A stretch of 7,371 bases of DNA, taken from NCBI GenBank assembly GCA_000435495.1, contig FR884008.1, positions 1-7,371 on the forward strand, given 5' to 3'. The notes below the pieces were generated by a model. That model ran no database searches and was not told the DNA's origin. It saw nothing but the letters and a program-made list of their open reading frames with translations. Positions within the stretch are counted from its first letter, which is position 1. Every line of letters starts with the position of its first letter. Source of the stretch: Firmicutes bacterium CAG:552. GTDB lineage: Bacteria > Bacillota > Clostridia > Christensenellales > Pumilibacteraceae. Below are positions 1 through 6,265 of the stretch, piece after piece. The translations under genes were made by a program, and so were the position numbers.

Positions 1-160
1 AATTTTGTAGCTTTTGAGGGTTTTCACAATATATATTATTGCATTTACTTACTCTTCTTATTAAAATGCGTCTATATTTATTGTTTTGCGTCATAACGTA
101 AAGTCAATTGCGGCTTTCGTTTTCTTCCTCTGCACACAATGAACGAGATGAATTGTCAAA
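1..160. other. Intergenic stretch without a recognisable gene
   Basis: AT-rich DNA with stop codons in all frames and no reading frame worth calling. On the minus strand it leads towards a gene beyond the left edge and would be the natural place for its promoter. I looked for a -35/-10 pair and found TTGACA- or TTGACT-like hexamers without a good -10 at 16-18 bases, so no promoter is called. A short AT palindrome sits at 28-37. Confidence 0.5.
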
Positions 161-177
161 CTAAGTGCAACACTTAG
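161..177. repeat. Perfect short inverted repeat next to a terminator
   Basis: CTAAGTG, a 3-base loop (CAA), then CACTTAG: a perfect 7-base-pair inverted repeat directly beyond the T-tract of the minus-strand terminator at 178-214. It lacks a T-tract of its own on either strand, so it is not a second classical terminator. It could be a 3'-end stabilising hairpin or a protein-binding site for the gene to the left, since TTTGACAATT follows it on the minus strand. The repeat itself is certain; its role is a guess. Confidence 0.45.
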
Positions 178-214
178 AAAGAAAAAAGTCCGAAGCCTAT
201 CGGCTACGGACTTT
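178..214 (-). terminator. Intrinsic terminator of the CxxC membrane-protein gene
   Basis: The arms at 185-197 and 202-214 form a 13-base-pair stem with a single mismatch around a 4-base loop. Read on the minus strand, the stem is followed by a T-rich tail (TTTTTT, one C, TTT). It begins 37 bases past the stop codon at 252. Stem strength, short loop and T-tract are all textbook for Rho-independent termination. Confidence 0.9.
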
Positions 215-251
215 ACCGTTAAATCAGAAACGTGACTAATATGTACAATAA

Positions 252-1058
252 TTATTCCTCGGATTCCTCGGACGCAGCAGCCGCCTGTCTTGCTCTTTCT
301 CTGCGTTTTTGGCGAGCTTGTTCTTTTTTGTACTCCTTTTCTTCCTCTATTGCTCTAACTGCAATATTGATGGTATCTTTTGCAATCTGAAGCTTTTCTT
401 CGTCTACAACTTTGAGCGTAATGGGAGCTTGCTTGATAGCAACCTTGTTATCGTTTACGTAGTTACGGAAATCGAAGTTAGGTATAACGAATTCGCAAAC
501 CACAAGTCCTCTCTTGATAAGCATTCTGACAAGGCTGTTTTTACCGACCTTGTACTCTTCGTAACGAGCGTTCTTGTAACGCTTGCTCTTCTCGATGCTT
601 GCCGCATGCTTAACAATCTCATCGTAATAATTTTTGTATTCGCCGGGCAAAGCCAAATATCTTTCGTCGATGGTTTCTCTGGTCGCCGAGAACGCAACGT
701 TGCCTTCGGGTGATTCCGTCGCTTTAACGACTTCCGCTTCTTCTGCGTCAGGTTCGGTTGCAACGTCTTCTGCTACGCAACGTTCAGTTGCCGTAGTTTC
801 TGCGCAAGCATAAGCTTTTTCTTTGCCGACATAAGCCTTTACCGCTTCTTCAACTACTTTCTTGTATTCACACTCGTCGCAATTTACTACCTTATCGCAA
901 CTATCGCAATCGGGTATCTTATCGCAGTGGTCGCAATCGGCTTTAGCTGCAGCCTTACGCTCCTTGCTTTCTCTTACGACGGTCATTGTAACGATAACTG
1001 TCGAGCCGATGCCGATAATACTTGCCAGCACCATGAAAATAATCAATACGGCTTCCAT
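252..1058 (-). CDS. Membrane-anchored protein with three CxxC pairs, function unknown
   Basis: 268 residues; I do not recognise a named family. Residues 3-28 form one hydrophobic segment, followed by a basic stretch (RESKERKAAAK), so the positive-inside rule puts the body in the cytoplasm. Residues 42-63 hold three CxxC pairs (C42/C45, C51/C54, C60/C63) spaced exactly nine residues apart, in the pattern CDxCDKxxx; this suggests metal or Fe-S binding, or a redox role. An acidic, low-complexity linker (about 85-120) leads to a compact domain at about 130-235 that resembles, from memory, an unnamed domain common in clostridial membrane proteins (YY near its start, a FRxY/APxTLKV segment and an EKLxxAK end). 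The tail is a charged helix rich in K/R/E, ending AAAASEESEE. The start is ATG at 1058, not the in-frame GTG at 1067, because the ribosome binding site overlaps that GTG. The gene is single, with its own promoter and terminator. Confidence 0.85.
   Translation of the reverse strand: MEAVLIIFMVLASIIGIGSTVIVTMTVVRESKERKAAAKADCDHCDKIPDCDSCDKVVNCDECEYKKVVEEAVKAYVGKEKAYACAETTATERCVAEDVATEPDAEEAEVVKATESPEGNVAFSATRETIDERYLALPGEYKNYYDEIVKHAASIEKSKRYKNARYEEYKVGKNSLVRMLIKRGLVVCEFVIPNFDFRNYVNDNKVAIKQAPITLKVVDEEKLQIAKDTINIAVRAIEEEKEYKKEQARQKRRERARQAAAASEESEE
891..944 (-). repeat. Two 27-base tandem repeats encoding the CxxC knuckles
   Basis: Units 891-917 and 918-944 share most bases and each encodes nine residues of the form CDxCDKxxx. 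A third, more diverged unit at 864-890 encodes the last CDEC pair. The in-frame period shows the three CxxC pairs arose by internal duplication. Confidence 0.75.
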
Positions 1059-1064
1059 AAAACG

Positions 1065-1072
1065 CACCTCTC
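1065..1072 (-). promoter_or_regulatory. Ribosome binding site fixing the start at 1058
   Basis: GAGAGGTG lies 6 bases before the ATG at 1058-1056. A GTG codon at 1067-1065 is in frame but forms part of this site, so it cannot be the start. Confidence 0.8.
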
Positions 1073-1135
1073 CAATTCATATTTTTTATTACGTCTGTCG
1101 GTTTTGCGCACACACGCATACCTAAAGACACTACA

Positions 1136-1164
1136 ATTATAACTTAAGTAAAAGAAAAAATCAA
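1136..1164 (-). promoter_or_regulatory. Sigma-A-type promoter of the CxxC membrane-protein gene
   Basis: On the minus strand TTGATT (1164-1159), a 17-base spacer, and a perfect TATAAT (1141-1136). Transcription would begin near 1129, giving a leader of about 70 bases before the ATG at 1058. The -35 matches consensus at 4 of 6 positions and is followed by a T-run. Confidence 0.8.
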
Positions 1165-1271
1165 CAGTTTTTTGTAAGAAAAATTGTAATTTTAAAGTTT
1201 TTTCGAAAAAATTATTTATTTTAGAGTTTTTATCAACTATTTCTTCAGCTATTTCTTGCGTTTCTCATATC

Positions 1272-1324
1272 TCGAAAAAGACAAACGCATCCGAAATTCG
1301 CTGCATTGCTTCTCTCGGATGCGT
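1272..1324 (-). terminator. Probable intrinsic terminator after the CorC-type gene
   Basis: A perfect 10-base inverted repeat (ACGCATCCGA at 1285-1294, TCGGATGCGT at 1315-1324) encloses a 20-base loop; on the minus strand the stem is followed by TTTGTCTTTTTC. It starts 36 bases past the stop at 1360. The large loop and interrupted T-tract make it weaker than the terminator at 178-214, but position and direction fit the end of the transcription unit. Confidence 0.65.
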
Positions 1325-1359
1325 AGTTTATATTTATCTGTATTCAAAGATTACGAAAT

Positions 1360-2685
1360 TTATTCTTCGACGACTTCTTCGTCTTCTTTTTCTTCCTCGG
1401 GCGCAAATTCTATCCTTACTTCGGATACCTTTCGCTCATCTGCTTTCATTACCGTAAACTTAAGTCCGTTGTACACAAAACTTTCGCCGGGCATCGGTAT
1501 TCGACCGAGCTGTTCGGATGCAAAACCGCCTACCGTTGTGGAATCGAACTGTTCTTCGTCGCTCGGTTCCTTACCCATCGTTTCGAACAACTCCGACAAA
1601 TTCTCCGTACCGCTCGCAATGTAAGCGTCGCCGTCACGTCTGATAAGTTCTTCGATTTCGTCATGTTCGTCGTAGATTTCGCCTACAAGCTCTTCTATAA
1701 TGTCTTCCATTGTAATTATGCCGGCAGTGCCACCAAACTCGTCAACGACTATAGCCATATGCGTTTTTGCCTTTTGCAAAAGTCTGAGAGCTGCGCTAAC
1801 CTTCATATTTCCGGTTACGCAAACGCTGCTCTGTATAATATTCTTTATATCGTTGCCGCCATTATTGTACAATTCGTAAAAGTCCTTGATGTGAATCACG
1901 CCTATTACCGAATCTATGGTTTCTTTATATACCGGCAATCTCGAATACCCGTTTTGCTTGAACACATCGGCTATCTCGTCCATCGTATAATTGTCTTCGA
2001 TAGCAATGACTTTTACTCTCGGAACCATAATGTCGTAAACTTCCACGTCGTTGAATTCTATCGCCGACTGTATAAGCTCCGATTCGTGCGCATCTATACC
2101 GCCTTCGTTTTCAGCCTCTTCGACCATTGTTATCAACTCATCCTCTGTATATGTCGAAGAGTTCGCAGGTTTAAATATTTTTTTTACAAGCGTAAGTAAC
2201 CAACCGAGAGGATAAAACGCTATGTAAAAGAAGTTTATAGTGCCGCAAAACGTCATCGCCAAACTTTCCGCACGTTCTTTAGCGTATGCCTTGGGCGTTA
2301 CCTCGCCGAAAAGCAAAACCACTAACGTCATAACTATAGTGGAAACAAGCGGTGCGATGTCTTCTTTGCCTGTAAGCACAGATACGAAAAGTACGGTCGC
2401 TATAGAAGAAGCCGTAATGTTTACGATGTTATTTCCTATAAGTATCGAAGTCAATACTTTGTCGTACTTTTCGAGCAACGCTAGCACTTTAGTCGCTTTT
2501 TTCGCCCTCTTTGGGTCGTTGGCTTCGATGCTTTTAAGTTTTATCTTATTACACGAAGTGAGAGCGGTTTCCGTTGCGGAAAAGTACGCAGAAAAAGCCA
2601 GCAACACAACAAGCACGGGAATAATCCAATATTTGTTTGTCGCTGACGAAATGAGAACGCTTATACACCGACTACTAGGGTCCAT
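1360..2685 (-). CDS. CNNM/CorC (HlyC) family membrane protein, probable divalent-cation transporter
   Basis: 441 residues, the normal length for the family. A DUF21/CNNM membrane domain covers about 20-180, with the family signatures SATETAL (36-42) and GEVTPK (127-132). Two CBS motifs follow: the first from about 215 (DIMVPR at 218-223), the second about 285-338 with VVDEFGGTAGI and the DIIEELVGEIYDEHDE helix. A CorC_HlyC domain (about 350-428, VGGF at 385-388) and an acidic tail (EEEKEDEEVVEE) finish the protein. Family members act in the cytoplasmic membrane in magnesium or other divalent-cation export, with the CBS pair sensing nucleotide; the older label hemolysin C is misleading. Which ion this one moves cannot be read from sequence. 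The ATG at 2685 gives the usual MDP start, but its nearest purine-rich site (AGGTAGGT, 2701-2708) is 15 bases away, which is long. It follows the Nudix gene by 87 bases and has a promoter candidate in that gap. Confidence 0.95.
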   Translation of the reverse strand: MDPSSRCISVLISSATNKYWIIPVLVVLLAFSAYFSATETALTSCNKIKLKSIEANDPKRAKKATKVLALLEKYDKVLTSILIGNNIVNITASSIATVLFVSVLTGKEDIAPLVSTIVMTLVVLLFGEVTPKAYAKERAESLAMTFCGTINFFYIAFYPLGWLLTLVKKIFKPANSSTYTEDELITMVEEAENEGGIDAHESELIQSAIEFNDVEVYDIMVPRVKVIAIEDNYTMDEIADVFKQNGYSRLPVYKETIDSVIGVIHIKDFYELYNNGGNDIKNIIQSSVCVTGNMKVSAALRLLQKAKTHMAIVVDEFGGTAGIITMEDIIEELVGEIYDEHDEIEELIRRDGDAYIASGTENLSELFETMGKEPSDEEQFDSTTVGGFASEQLGRIPMPGESFVYNGLKFTVMKADERKVSEVRIEFAPEEEKEDEEVVEE

Positions 2686-2726
2686 ATAAGTTTTTATTTA
2701 ACCTACCTTTTTAATTAGTATCACTA

Positions 2727-2755
2727 TATATAACATATCGCAACTTAAAAATCAA
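2727..2755 (-). promoter_or_regulatory. Candidate promoter of the CorC-type gene
   Basis: On the minus strand TTGATT (2755-2750), a 17-base spacer, then TATATA (2732-2727). The -35 context, GTTGATTTTT, is the same as in the promoter at 1136-1164. The -10 matches consensus at only 4 of 6 positions. Start near 2720, giving a leader of about 35 bases. No terminator separates it from the Nudix gene, so read-through from upstream is also likely. Confidence 0.55.
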
Positions 2756-2772
2756 CTGTTTTATATGAAATT

Positions 2773-3309
2773 TTATTTTGACGAACGTCTTTTCAGTGCA
2801 AAAGCGAGAATTTTGGCATGATCGAACGCAAGTTCCTTATCACATGTAGAATTATTTATATCCACATCTTCGCCATTCATAACCATATCTATCCTACTTT
2901 TGATGTTGCCGACGCTCAGCACGTTACCGTCGAGACTGCACGGCAAGAAGCAAGCAGACTCGGCATCGTCGCTGCCGAAAGGCTCTCCTTCTGCATTTGC
3001 GGTAAAAACTACAGTAGTAATCCAGCCCCTCGGATCCCGCAGCGGTGTAGACACAAAGCATAGTTGTCTAAGATTTGTTGCGATAAGCCCCGTTTCTTCT
3101 TTTAGCTCTCTCGCCGCAGTTTGTTCTGCACTCTCTCCCTTCTCCATAAAGCCGCCGGGGAGCGCCCACTTCCCTTTATCGGGGAAGTTTTTGCGCTTTA
3201 CCATTAACACTTTGTCGCCACTGAAAACTACCGTATCCGCAGTCACCGACGGGCGATCGTATTTAGTCAAATCATACTTTTTGAGAAATTCTTCCTCACT
3301 CGACTGCAT
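2773..3309 (-). CDS. Nudix hydrolase, ADP-ribose pyrophosphatase-like
   Basis: 178 residues from the ATG at 3309. Nudix enzymes cleave nucleoside diphosphates linked to another group, using Mg2+ in the cytoplasm. The full Nudix box, G-x5-E-x7-RELKEETGL, lies at 53-75, with the metal-binding glutamates in REL-KEE. The N-terminal YDRPSVTADTVVF (17-29), the DPRGW motif (92-96) and the C-terminal AFDHAKILAFAL (161-172) are features I associate with the ADP-ribose pyrophosphatase-like group, some of which work in NAD turnover. Substrate is inferred, not shown. An ATG at 3315 is also in frame, but the ribosome binding site abuts it directly, whereas it sits 6 bases from 3309. The gene follows the metallo-beta-lactamase gene by 43 bases in the same direction; a 20-base tandem duplication fills that gap. 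Confidence 0.93.
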   Translation of the reverse strand: MQSSEEEFLKKYDLTKYDRPSVTADTVVFSGDKVLMVKRKNFPDKGKWALPGGFMEKGESAEQTAARELKEETGLIATNLRQLCFVSTPLRDPRGWITTVVFTANAEGEPFGSDDAESACFLPCSLDGNVLSVGNIKSRIDMVMNGEDVDINNSTCDKELAFDHAKILAFALKRRSSK

Positions 3310-3315
3310 TATCAT

Positions 3316-3323
3316 CCTTCCTT
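3316..3323 (-). promoter_or_regulatory. Ribosome binding site fixing the Nudix start at 3309
   Basis: AAGGAAGG on the minus strand, 6 bases before the ATG at 3309 and touching the ATG at 3315. The spacing favours the downstream ATG. Confidence 0.7.
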
Positions 3324-3361
3324 ATTATATTGTTATTTTCGTTATTATATTGTTATTTTCG
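3322..3361. repeat. Perfect 20-base tandem duplication spanning a stop codon
   Basis: Two identical 20-base units, 3322-3341 and 3342-3361. On the minus strand the upstream unit contains the last codons and TAA of the metallo-beta-lactamase gene; the second unit is an extra copy between that stop and the Nudix ribosome binding site. Each unit carries TATAAT on the minus strand, but neither has a -35 partner, so I do not call a promoter. Confidence 0.9.
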
Positions 3362-4774
3362 TTTTTTGCTCGAACTTTTGCCGCCGTTCGATTTTTTACT
3401 GCTCCTATTCCCTTTTTGGGAATAACCCGATTTGTTCGAACTGCCGCTTATCGCTTTCACTATTTTTTTACGTTTACGCTTCGACAGGCTTGCAAAAACA
3501 ATGATTATAAGCAAAACTACGAGAATAACAGCTATAACCACTGTAATCTTGGTAACGGAATCTTGTTTGTTAAACCATTCCACCGCCATACTTACAATCG
3601 AATTGCTGGATGCGCTCGACGATCCGTTCCCCGAGGCAGAGCCTCCTGCAACATCGCCGTACTTAAGTACGTAACTGCCGTTCTCGTTCTTTACGGTTAT
3701 TACTATGTCCTGTTTTGTTGCCTCTACGTTGCCGTCTTTATCTTTAACGACATTACCGTTTTCGTCTTTAACGGGTTTTTCGGTATACAAAATTCTGTCC
3801 TCCGAAAAACCGAACTTTTTTAACCTGTCGAGAGTCTCTTGGTGCGGATGATTGTATTTATTACCCGCTCCTGCGCTTACTATCGCAAAAACTTTACTAC
3901 GGTCGCTGTTTTTAGTGACAATATTCAAATATGCTTCGGACGTACTCGTCTTACTGCCGTGATGACCGAGTTTTATTACGTCGGCGCCGAAATCTTTAAA
4001 AATCGCATACCTGCCTATACCTTGAGTTGCCGCATTTACGAATTCTTCTTCGTTTTCCTTCTCTGCATCTCCGGTAAGCACGATATTCTTGCCTTGATAG
4101 GAAAGTACGATTATCGAAGAATAGTTGTTGTTATCCGAGTAATACGGACTCAACGGCGAATAAAAATTAAACTCGTATTTTTTATAAATATCTTCTCCGT
4201 CGTACTTAATACAATTTTGAGTATCGCTGTACGGATTGGTTACGATAACGTTTTCACTTTTTTCGTACGCCAGCTTAAGCATGTTTCGATAGGTCGCAGT
4301 ATCTTTTTCACCTACTTTATTCCCCCAAAACCCGCTGTCGCCCGTACTCAAAGACGCCGGATCGGCATATGTATCGTCCTTTTTGTTTATCGCTTTTTGA
4401 TTAGGACGATATGTCGTTTTTACGTCATAGTTATTGTAAACGACTTCAAACGAACCTATATGGTCGCTGTCGGAATGCGTCATGATAGCATAATCGAACA
4501 CGACTTTTCCTTCATTCACTCTCTTAATATTGTCGTCTACGTAAGTTTTAATTTTATTTTTAACATAACTTTTGTTATCCCCGGCGTCTATAATCATATT
4601 TTTGCCGTCCGGAAACTCAATGATGCAACAATCTCCCTGCCCGACGTCCAAAAAGTGAACTCTGAGTTCGGGAAAATCTTCGGCATAAGAAAATTGCGTC
4701 GAGCAAAGCGACGCAACCGAAACAATTATCGATACCGCTAACAAAAAAACGGCTAATAAACGCTTTGATTTCAT
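3353..4774 (-). CDS. Secreted/anchored ComEC-like metallo-beta-lactamase-fold hydrolase
   Basis: 473 residues. Residues 1-31 are a signal peptide (KSKR, a long hydrophobic core, SYA before ED). The enzyme domain at about 37-330 has the ComEC-type motifs in order: FLDVGQGD (41-48), IIDAGD (61-66), THSDSDH (99-105, the HxDxDH form), LTGDAE (233-238), GHHGSKTS (270-277) and NHPH (308-311). All expected metal ligands are present, so it should be active. A linker with two octapeptide repeats (334-349) and a Gly/Ser/Asn-rich stretch precede a membrane segment at about 409-429 and a 43-residue tail packed with Lys, Arg and Ser. This puts the catalytic domain outside and the basic tail inside. Relatives include the ComEC C-terminal nuclease domain used in DNA uptake; the channel domain of ComEC is missing here, so uptake itself is not implied. 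Substrate is unknown. The ATG overlaps the stop of the patatin gene (ATGA), and the nearest ribosome binding site (GAGGAG) is about 17 bases away, so translation is probably coupled. Confidence 0.92.
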   Translation of the reverse strand: MKSKRLLAVFLLAVSIIVSVASLCSTQFSYAEDFPELRVHFLDVGQGDCCIIEFPDGKNMIIDAGDNKSYVKNKIKTYVDDNIKRVNEGKVVFDYAIMTHSDSDHIGSFEVVYNNYDVKTTYRPNQKAINKKDDTYADPASLSTGDSGFWGNKVGEKDTATYRNMLKLAYEKSENVIVTNPYSDTQNCIKYDGEDIYKKYEFNFYSPLSPYYSDNNNYSSIIVLSYQGKNIVLTGDAEKENEEEFVNAATQGIGRYAIFKDFGADVIKLGHHGSKTSTSEAYLNIVTKNSDRSKVFAIVSAGAGNKYNHPHQETLDRLKKFGFSEDRILYTEKPVKDENGNVVKDKDGNVEATKQDIVITVKNENGSYVLKYGDVAGGSASGNGSSSASSNSIVSMAVEWFNKQDSVTKITVVIAVILVVLLIIIVFASLSKRKRKKIVKAISGSSNKSGYSQKGNRSSKKSNGGKSSSKKRK

Positions 4775-5598
4775 ATAAATAACGCTTTTATCTCCTCTAT
4801 TTTTTGCATCGTCGTTTCGTACCCTCTACGCATCATTTCTTCGTATCCGTCTTTTTTCGCAGACGAATACTCGGCTGTATCTACCGAAATCACGACGTCC
4901 GAAAGTCGAAGTCCGTCCACCGAAGTGTGTGCGCTCATTATCGAAAACATCCCCTTAAGCACGTCTATCGTCCCCAACTCGTTTGTTCCGCCGCCTCTCG
5001 TAGGATTAACGTCCACGGTAACGACTTTATCCGCTCCGAACATTCGGCAAACCGATGCCGGTATATTATTGAGTACGCCGCCGTCTATAAGGTGCATATC
5101 GCCTATTACGAGCGGTTTAAAGATTAATGGCACGCAGCAAGAAGCGCTTACCGCTTCTTTTACCGGCCCTTTGTCAAATATGATTTGCTTACCGCTGACG
5201 AGATCGACGGAAACGCAGTAAAACGGTCTAAGCATGTCTTCTATGTACATATTGCCCATTCTTCGTGTAAAAATCTCTCCGATATTAAGCGGATCGGATG
5301 GTATAAACATGCTGTTCGGCTTAACGTCCTTAAGATTTATCTCGTGCGAATACGCCGCAAGTTGATCGGGCGAAATTCCGGCGCAATAAAATGCGCCGAC
5401 AAGACTGCCTGCGCTCGTTCCGGCGCACAAATCGAACTCTATCCCGTTCTCTTCGAAAGCTTTGAGTGCGCCTATATGAGCAAAACCTCTTGCTCCGCCG
5501 CCGCCCAAACACAACGCCACTTTGTTTTTCTTTGTCAATGCGGGGACGCTGTCGACGGCTCTCTTTTTCTTCCTTCTGAATATATCGGGAAAACGCAT
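4771..5598 (-). CDS. Patatin-like phospholipase family protein (RssA type)
   Basis: 275 residues, a usual size for single-domain bacterial patatins. The oxyanion-hole glycine loop GGGGARG is at 32-38, the nucleophile elbow GTSAG at 60-64 (Ser62), and the second half of the Ser-Asp dyad, DGG, at 172-174 (Asp172). It should therefore be a catalytically competent acyl hydrolase acting on phospholipid or another lipid ester. There is no signal peptide; the first 25 residues are basic (FRRKKKR), which may help it meet the membrane surface from inside. The gene starts 3 bases after rplI stops, with a GGAG site lying inside the rplI end, and overlaps the next gene by four bases, so it belongs to the rplI operon. 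The natural lipid substrate cannot be named from sequence. Confidence 0.94.
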   Translation of the reverse strand: MRFPDIFRRKKKRAVDSVPALTKKNKVALCLGGGGARGFAHIGALKAFEENGIEFDLCAGTSAGSLVGAFYCAGISPDQLAAYSHEINLKDVKPNSMFIPSDPLNIGEIFTRRMGNMYIEDMLRPFYCVSVDLVSGKQIIFDKGPVKEAVSASCCVPLIFKPLVIGDMHLIDGGVLNNIPASVCRMFGADKVVTVDVNPTRGGGTNELGTIDVLKGMFSIMSAHTSVDGLRLSDVVISVDTAEYSSAKKDGYEEMMRRGYETTMQKIEEIKALFI

Positions 5599-5601
5599 GG
5601 G

Positions 5602-6045
5602 TTATTCTCCGACGACAACTACCTTCAGTGTAGCCTGAACTTCGGCGTACGGCTTAATTATTACAGTATGACTACCGACTGTCTTGATGGGCTCGGGCAA
5701 CACGATTTTCTTTTTGTCTATCGATATTCCCTGACTAGCCAAAGCGTCTGCTATCGATTGAGTGTTGAGTGCGCCGAAAATTTTGCCGGTTTCCGACACT
5801 TTAAGCTTTACCGTAACTGTGGAACCGTTAAGTTTTTCGGCAAGTTTTACCGCCTCCGCTTTTTCCACCGCCTTTCTGTGAGCTTCCGCCTCGTTGGATA
5901 TCTTTAAACTGTTAAGGTTAACGCTTGTAGCTTCTTTTGCAAAACCGTTTTTAATCAAATAGTTGCGAGCATATCCGTCGCTTACGTCTATAACGTCGCC
6001 CTTCTTACCCTGCGCTTTTACATCTTGAGTTAAAATAACCTTCAT
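5602..6045 (-). CDS. rplI: 50S ribosomal protein bL9
   Basis: 147 residues, the standard length. The N-terminal rRNA-binding domain (1-47) has MKVILTQDV, GKKGDVIDVSDGYARNYLIKNGFA; a long helix (about 48-73) links it to the C-terminal domain, which has GKIFGAL at 87-93. bL9 binds 23S rRNA near the base of the L1 stalk and influences reading-frame maintenance. The reading frame can be extended 11 codons to an ATG at 6078, but those residues are not bL9-like, that ATG lies upstream of the predicted transcription start, and a near-perfect ribosome binding site precedes 6045. It heads the operon. The common partners rpsF, ssb, rpsR and dnaB are not beside it here; a patatin gene follows instead. 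Confidence 0.98.
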   Translation of the reverse strand: MKVILTQDVKAQGKKGDVIDVSDGYARNYLIKNGFAKEATSVNLNSLKISNEAEAHRKAVEKAEAVKLAEKLNGSTVTVKLKVSETGKIFGALNTQSIADALASQGISIDKKKIVLPEPIKTVGSHTVIIKPYAEVQATLKVVVVGE

Positions 6046-6053
6046 GATACTCG

Positions 6054-6061
6054 CCCTCCTT
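6054..6061 (-). promoter_or_regulatory. Ribosome binding site fixing the rplI start
   Basis: AAGGAGGG, 8 bases before the ATG at 6045, an almost full anti-16S complement. It settles the start against the ATG at 6078. Confidence 0.9.
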
Positions 6062-6068
6062 CCTATAC

Positions 6069-6097
6069 ATTCTACCAAAAAAAATTGTTGTTGTCAA
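6069..6097 (-). promoter_or_regulatory. Strong sigma-A-type promoter of the rplI operon
   Basis: On the minus strand a perfect TTGACA (6097-6092), a 17-base spacer containing eight consecutive T, and TAGAAT (6074-6069, 5 of 6). Transcription would begin near 6062, leaving a leader of about 17 bases that is almost entirely the ribosome binding site. This fits high constitutive expression of a ribosomal protein and leaves no room for a leader-RNA control element. Confidence 0.88.
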
Positions 6098-6265
6098 TAA
6101 GTTTTATAATGCGTTTTCGTTGCCGCACCGTATCGACTTTAAGCACGAAAAAAGCAACATACAAGACTCCATTTATAATTGTAATTTATTTTATCGATTA
6201 AAAAAATAGGTATCCATTCGACATTCTTAACTCATATTTGCGCAAAGCACGTTAGCGGCAGCTTA
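6098..6265. other. Spacer between divergent promoters, no gene seen
   Basis: AT-rich DNA between the rplI promoter and the pdxK promoter region. The longest minus-strand frame with ATG here is about 22 codons without a ribosome binding site, and I see no convincing structured RNA. Confidence 0.5.

Noticed and set aside
309..713. Plus-strand frame of 134 codons opposite the CxxC protein gene
   Set aside because: It is antisense to a gene with its own promoter, ribosome binding site and terminator, and the predicted protein is an accidental hydrophobic string.
3324..3349. TATAAT hexamers in the 20-base repeats as a Nudix promoter
   Set aside because: No -35-like hexamer occurs 16-18 bases upstream of either copy on the minus strand.
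4698..4715. Lipoprotein signal (ASLC, residues 21-24) in the metallo-beta-lactamase
   Set aside because: The residue before the Cys is Leu, which does not fit a lipobox, and a good signal peptidase I site (SYA) follows.
2900..5907. Long plus-strand open frames (2900-3823, 3839-4741, 5185-5907) opposite the operon genes
   Set aside because: They lie antisense to well-identified genes, their translations have no recognisable motifs and an odd composition, and none has a convincing start signal. Codon bias of the true genes explains the lack of stops.
2773..6045. A patatin/metallo-beta-lactamase/Nudix defence cassette
   Set aside because: No nucleotide cyclase, sensor, nuclease partner or mobile-element context accompanies them; the patatin is of the housekeeping RssA type and the genes follow rplI.
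6046..6078. An 11-residue N-terminal extension of bL9
   Set aside because: The ATG at 6078 lies between the -10 and -35 boxes of the promoter, upstream of the predicted transcript start, and the residues are not bL9-like.
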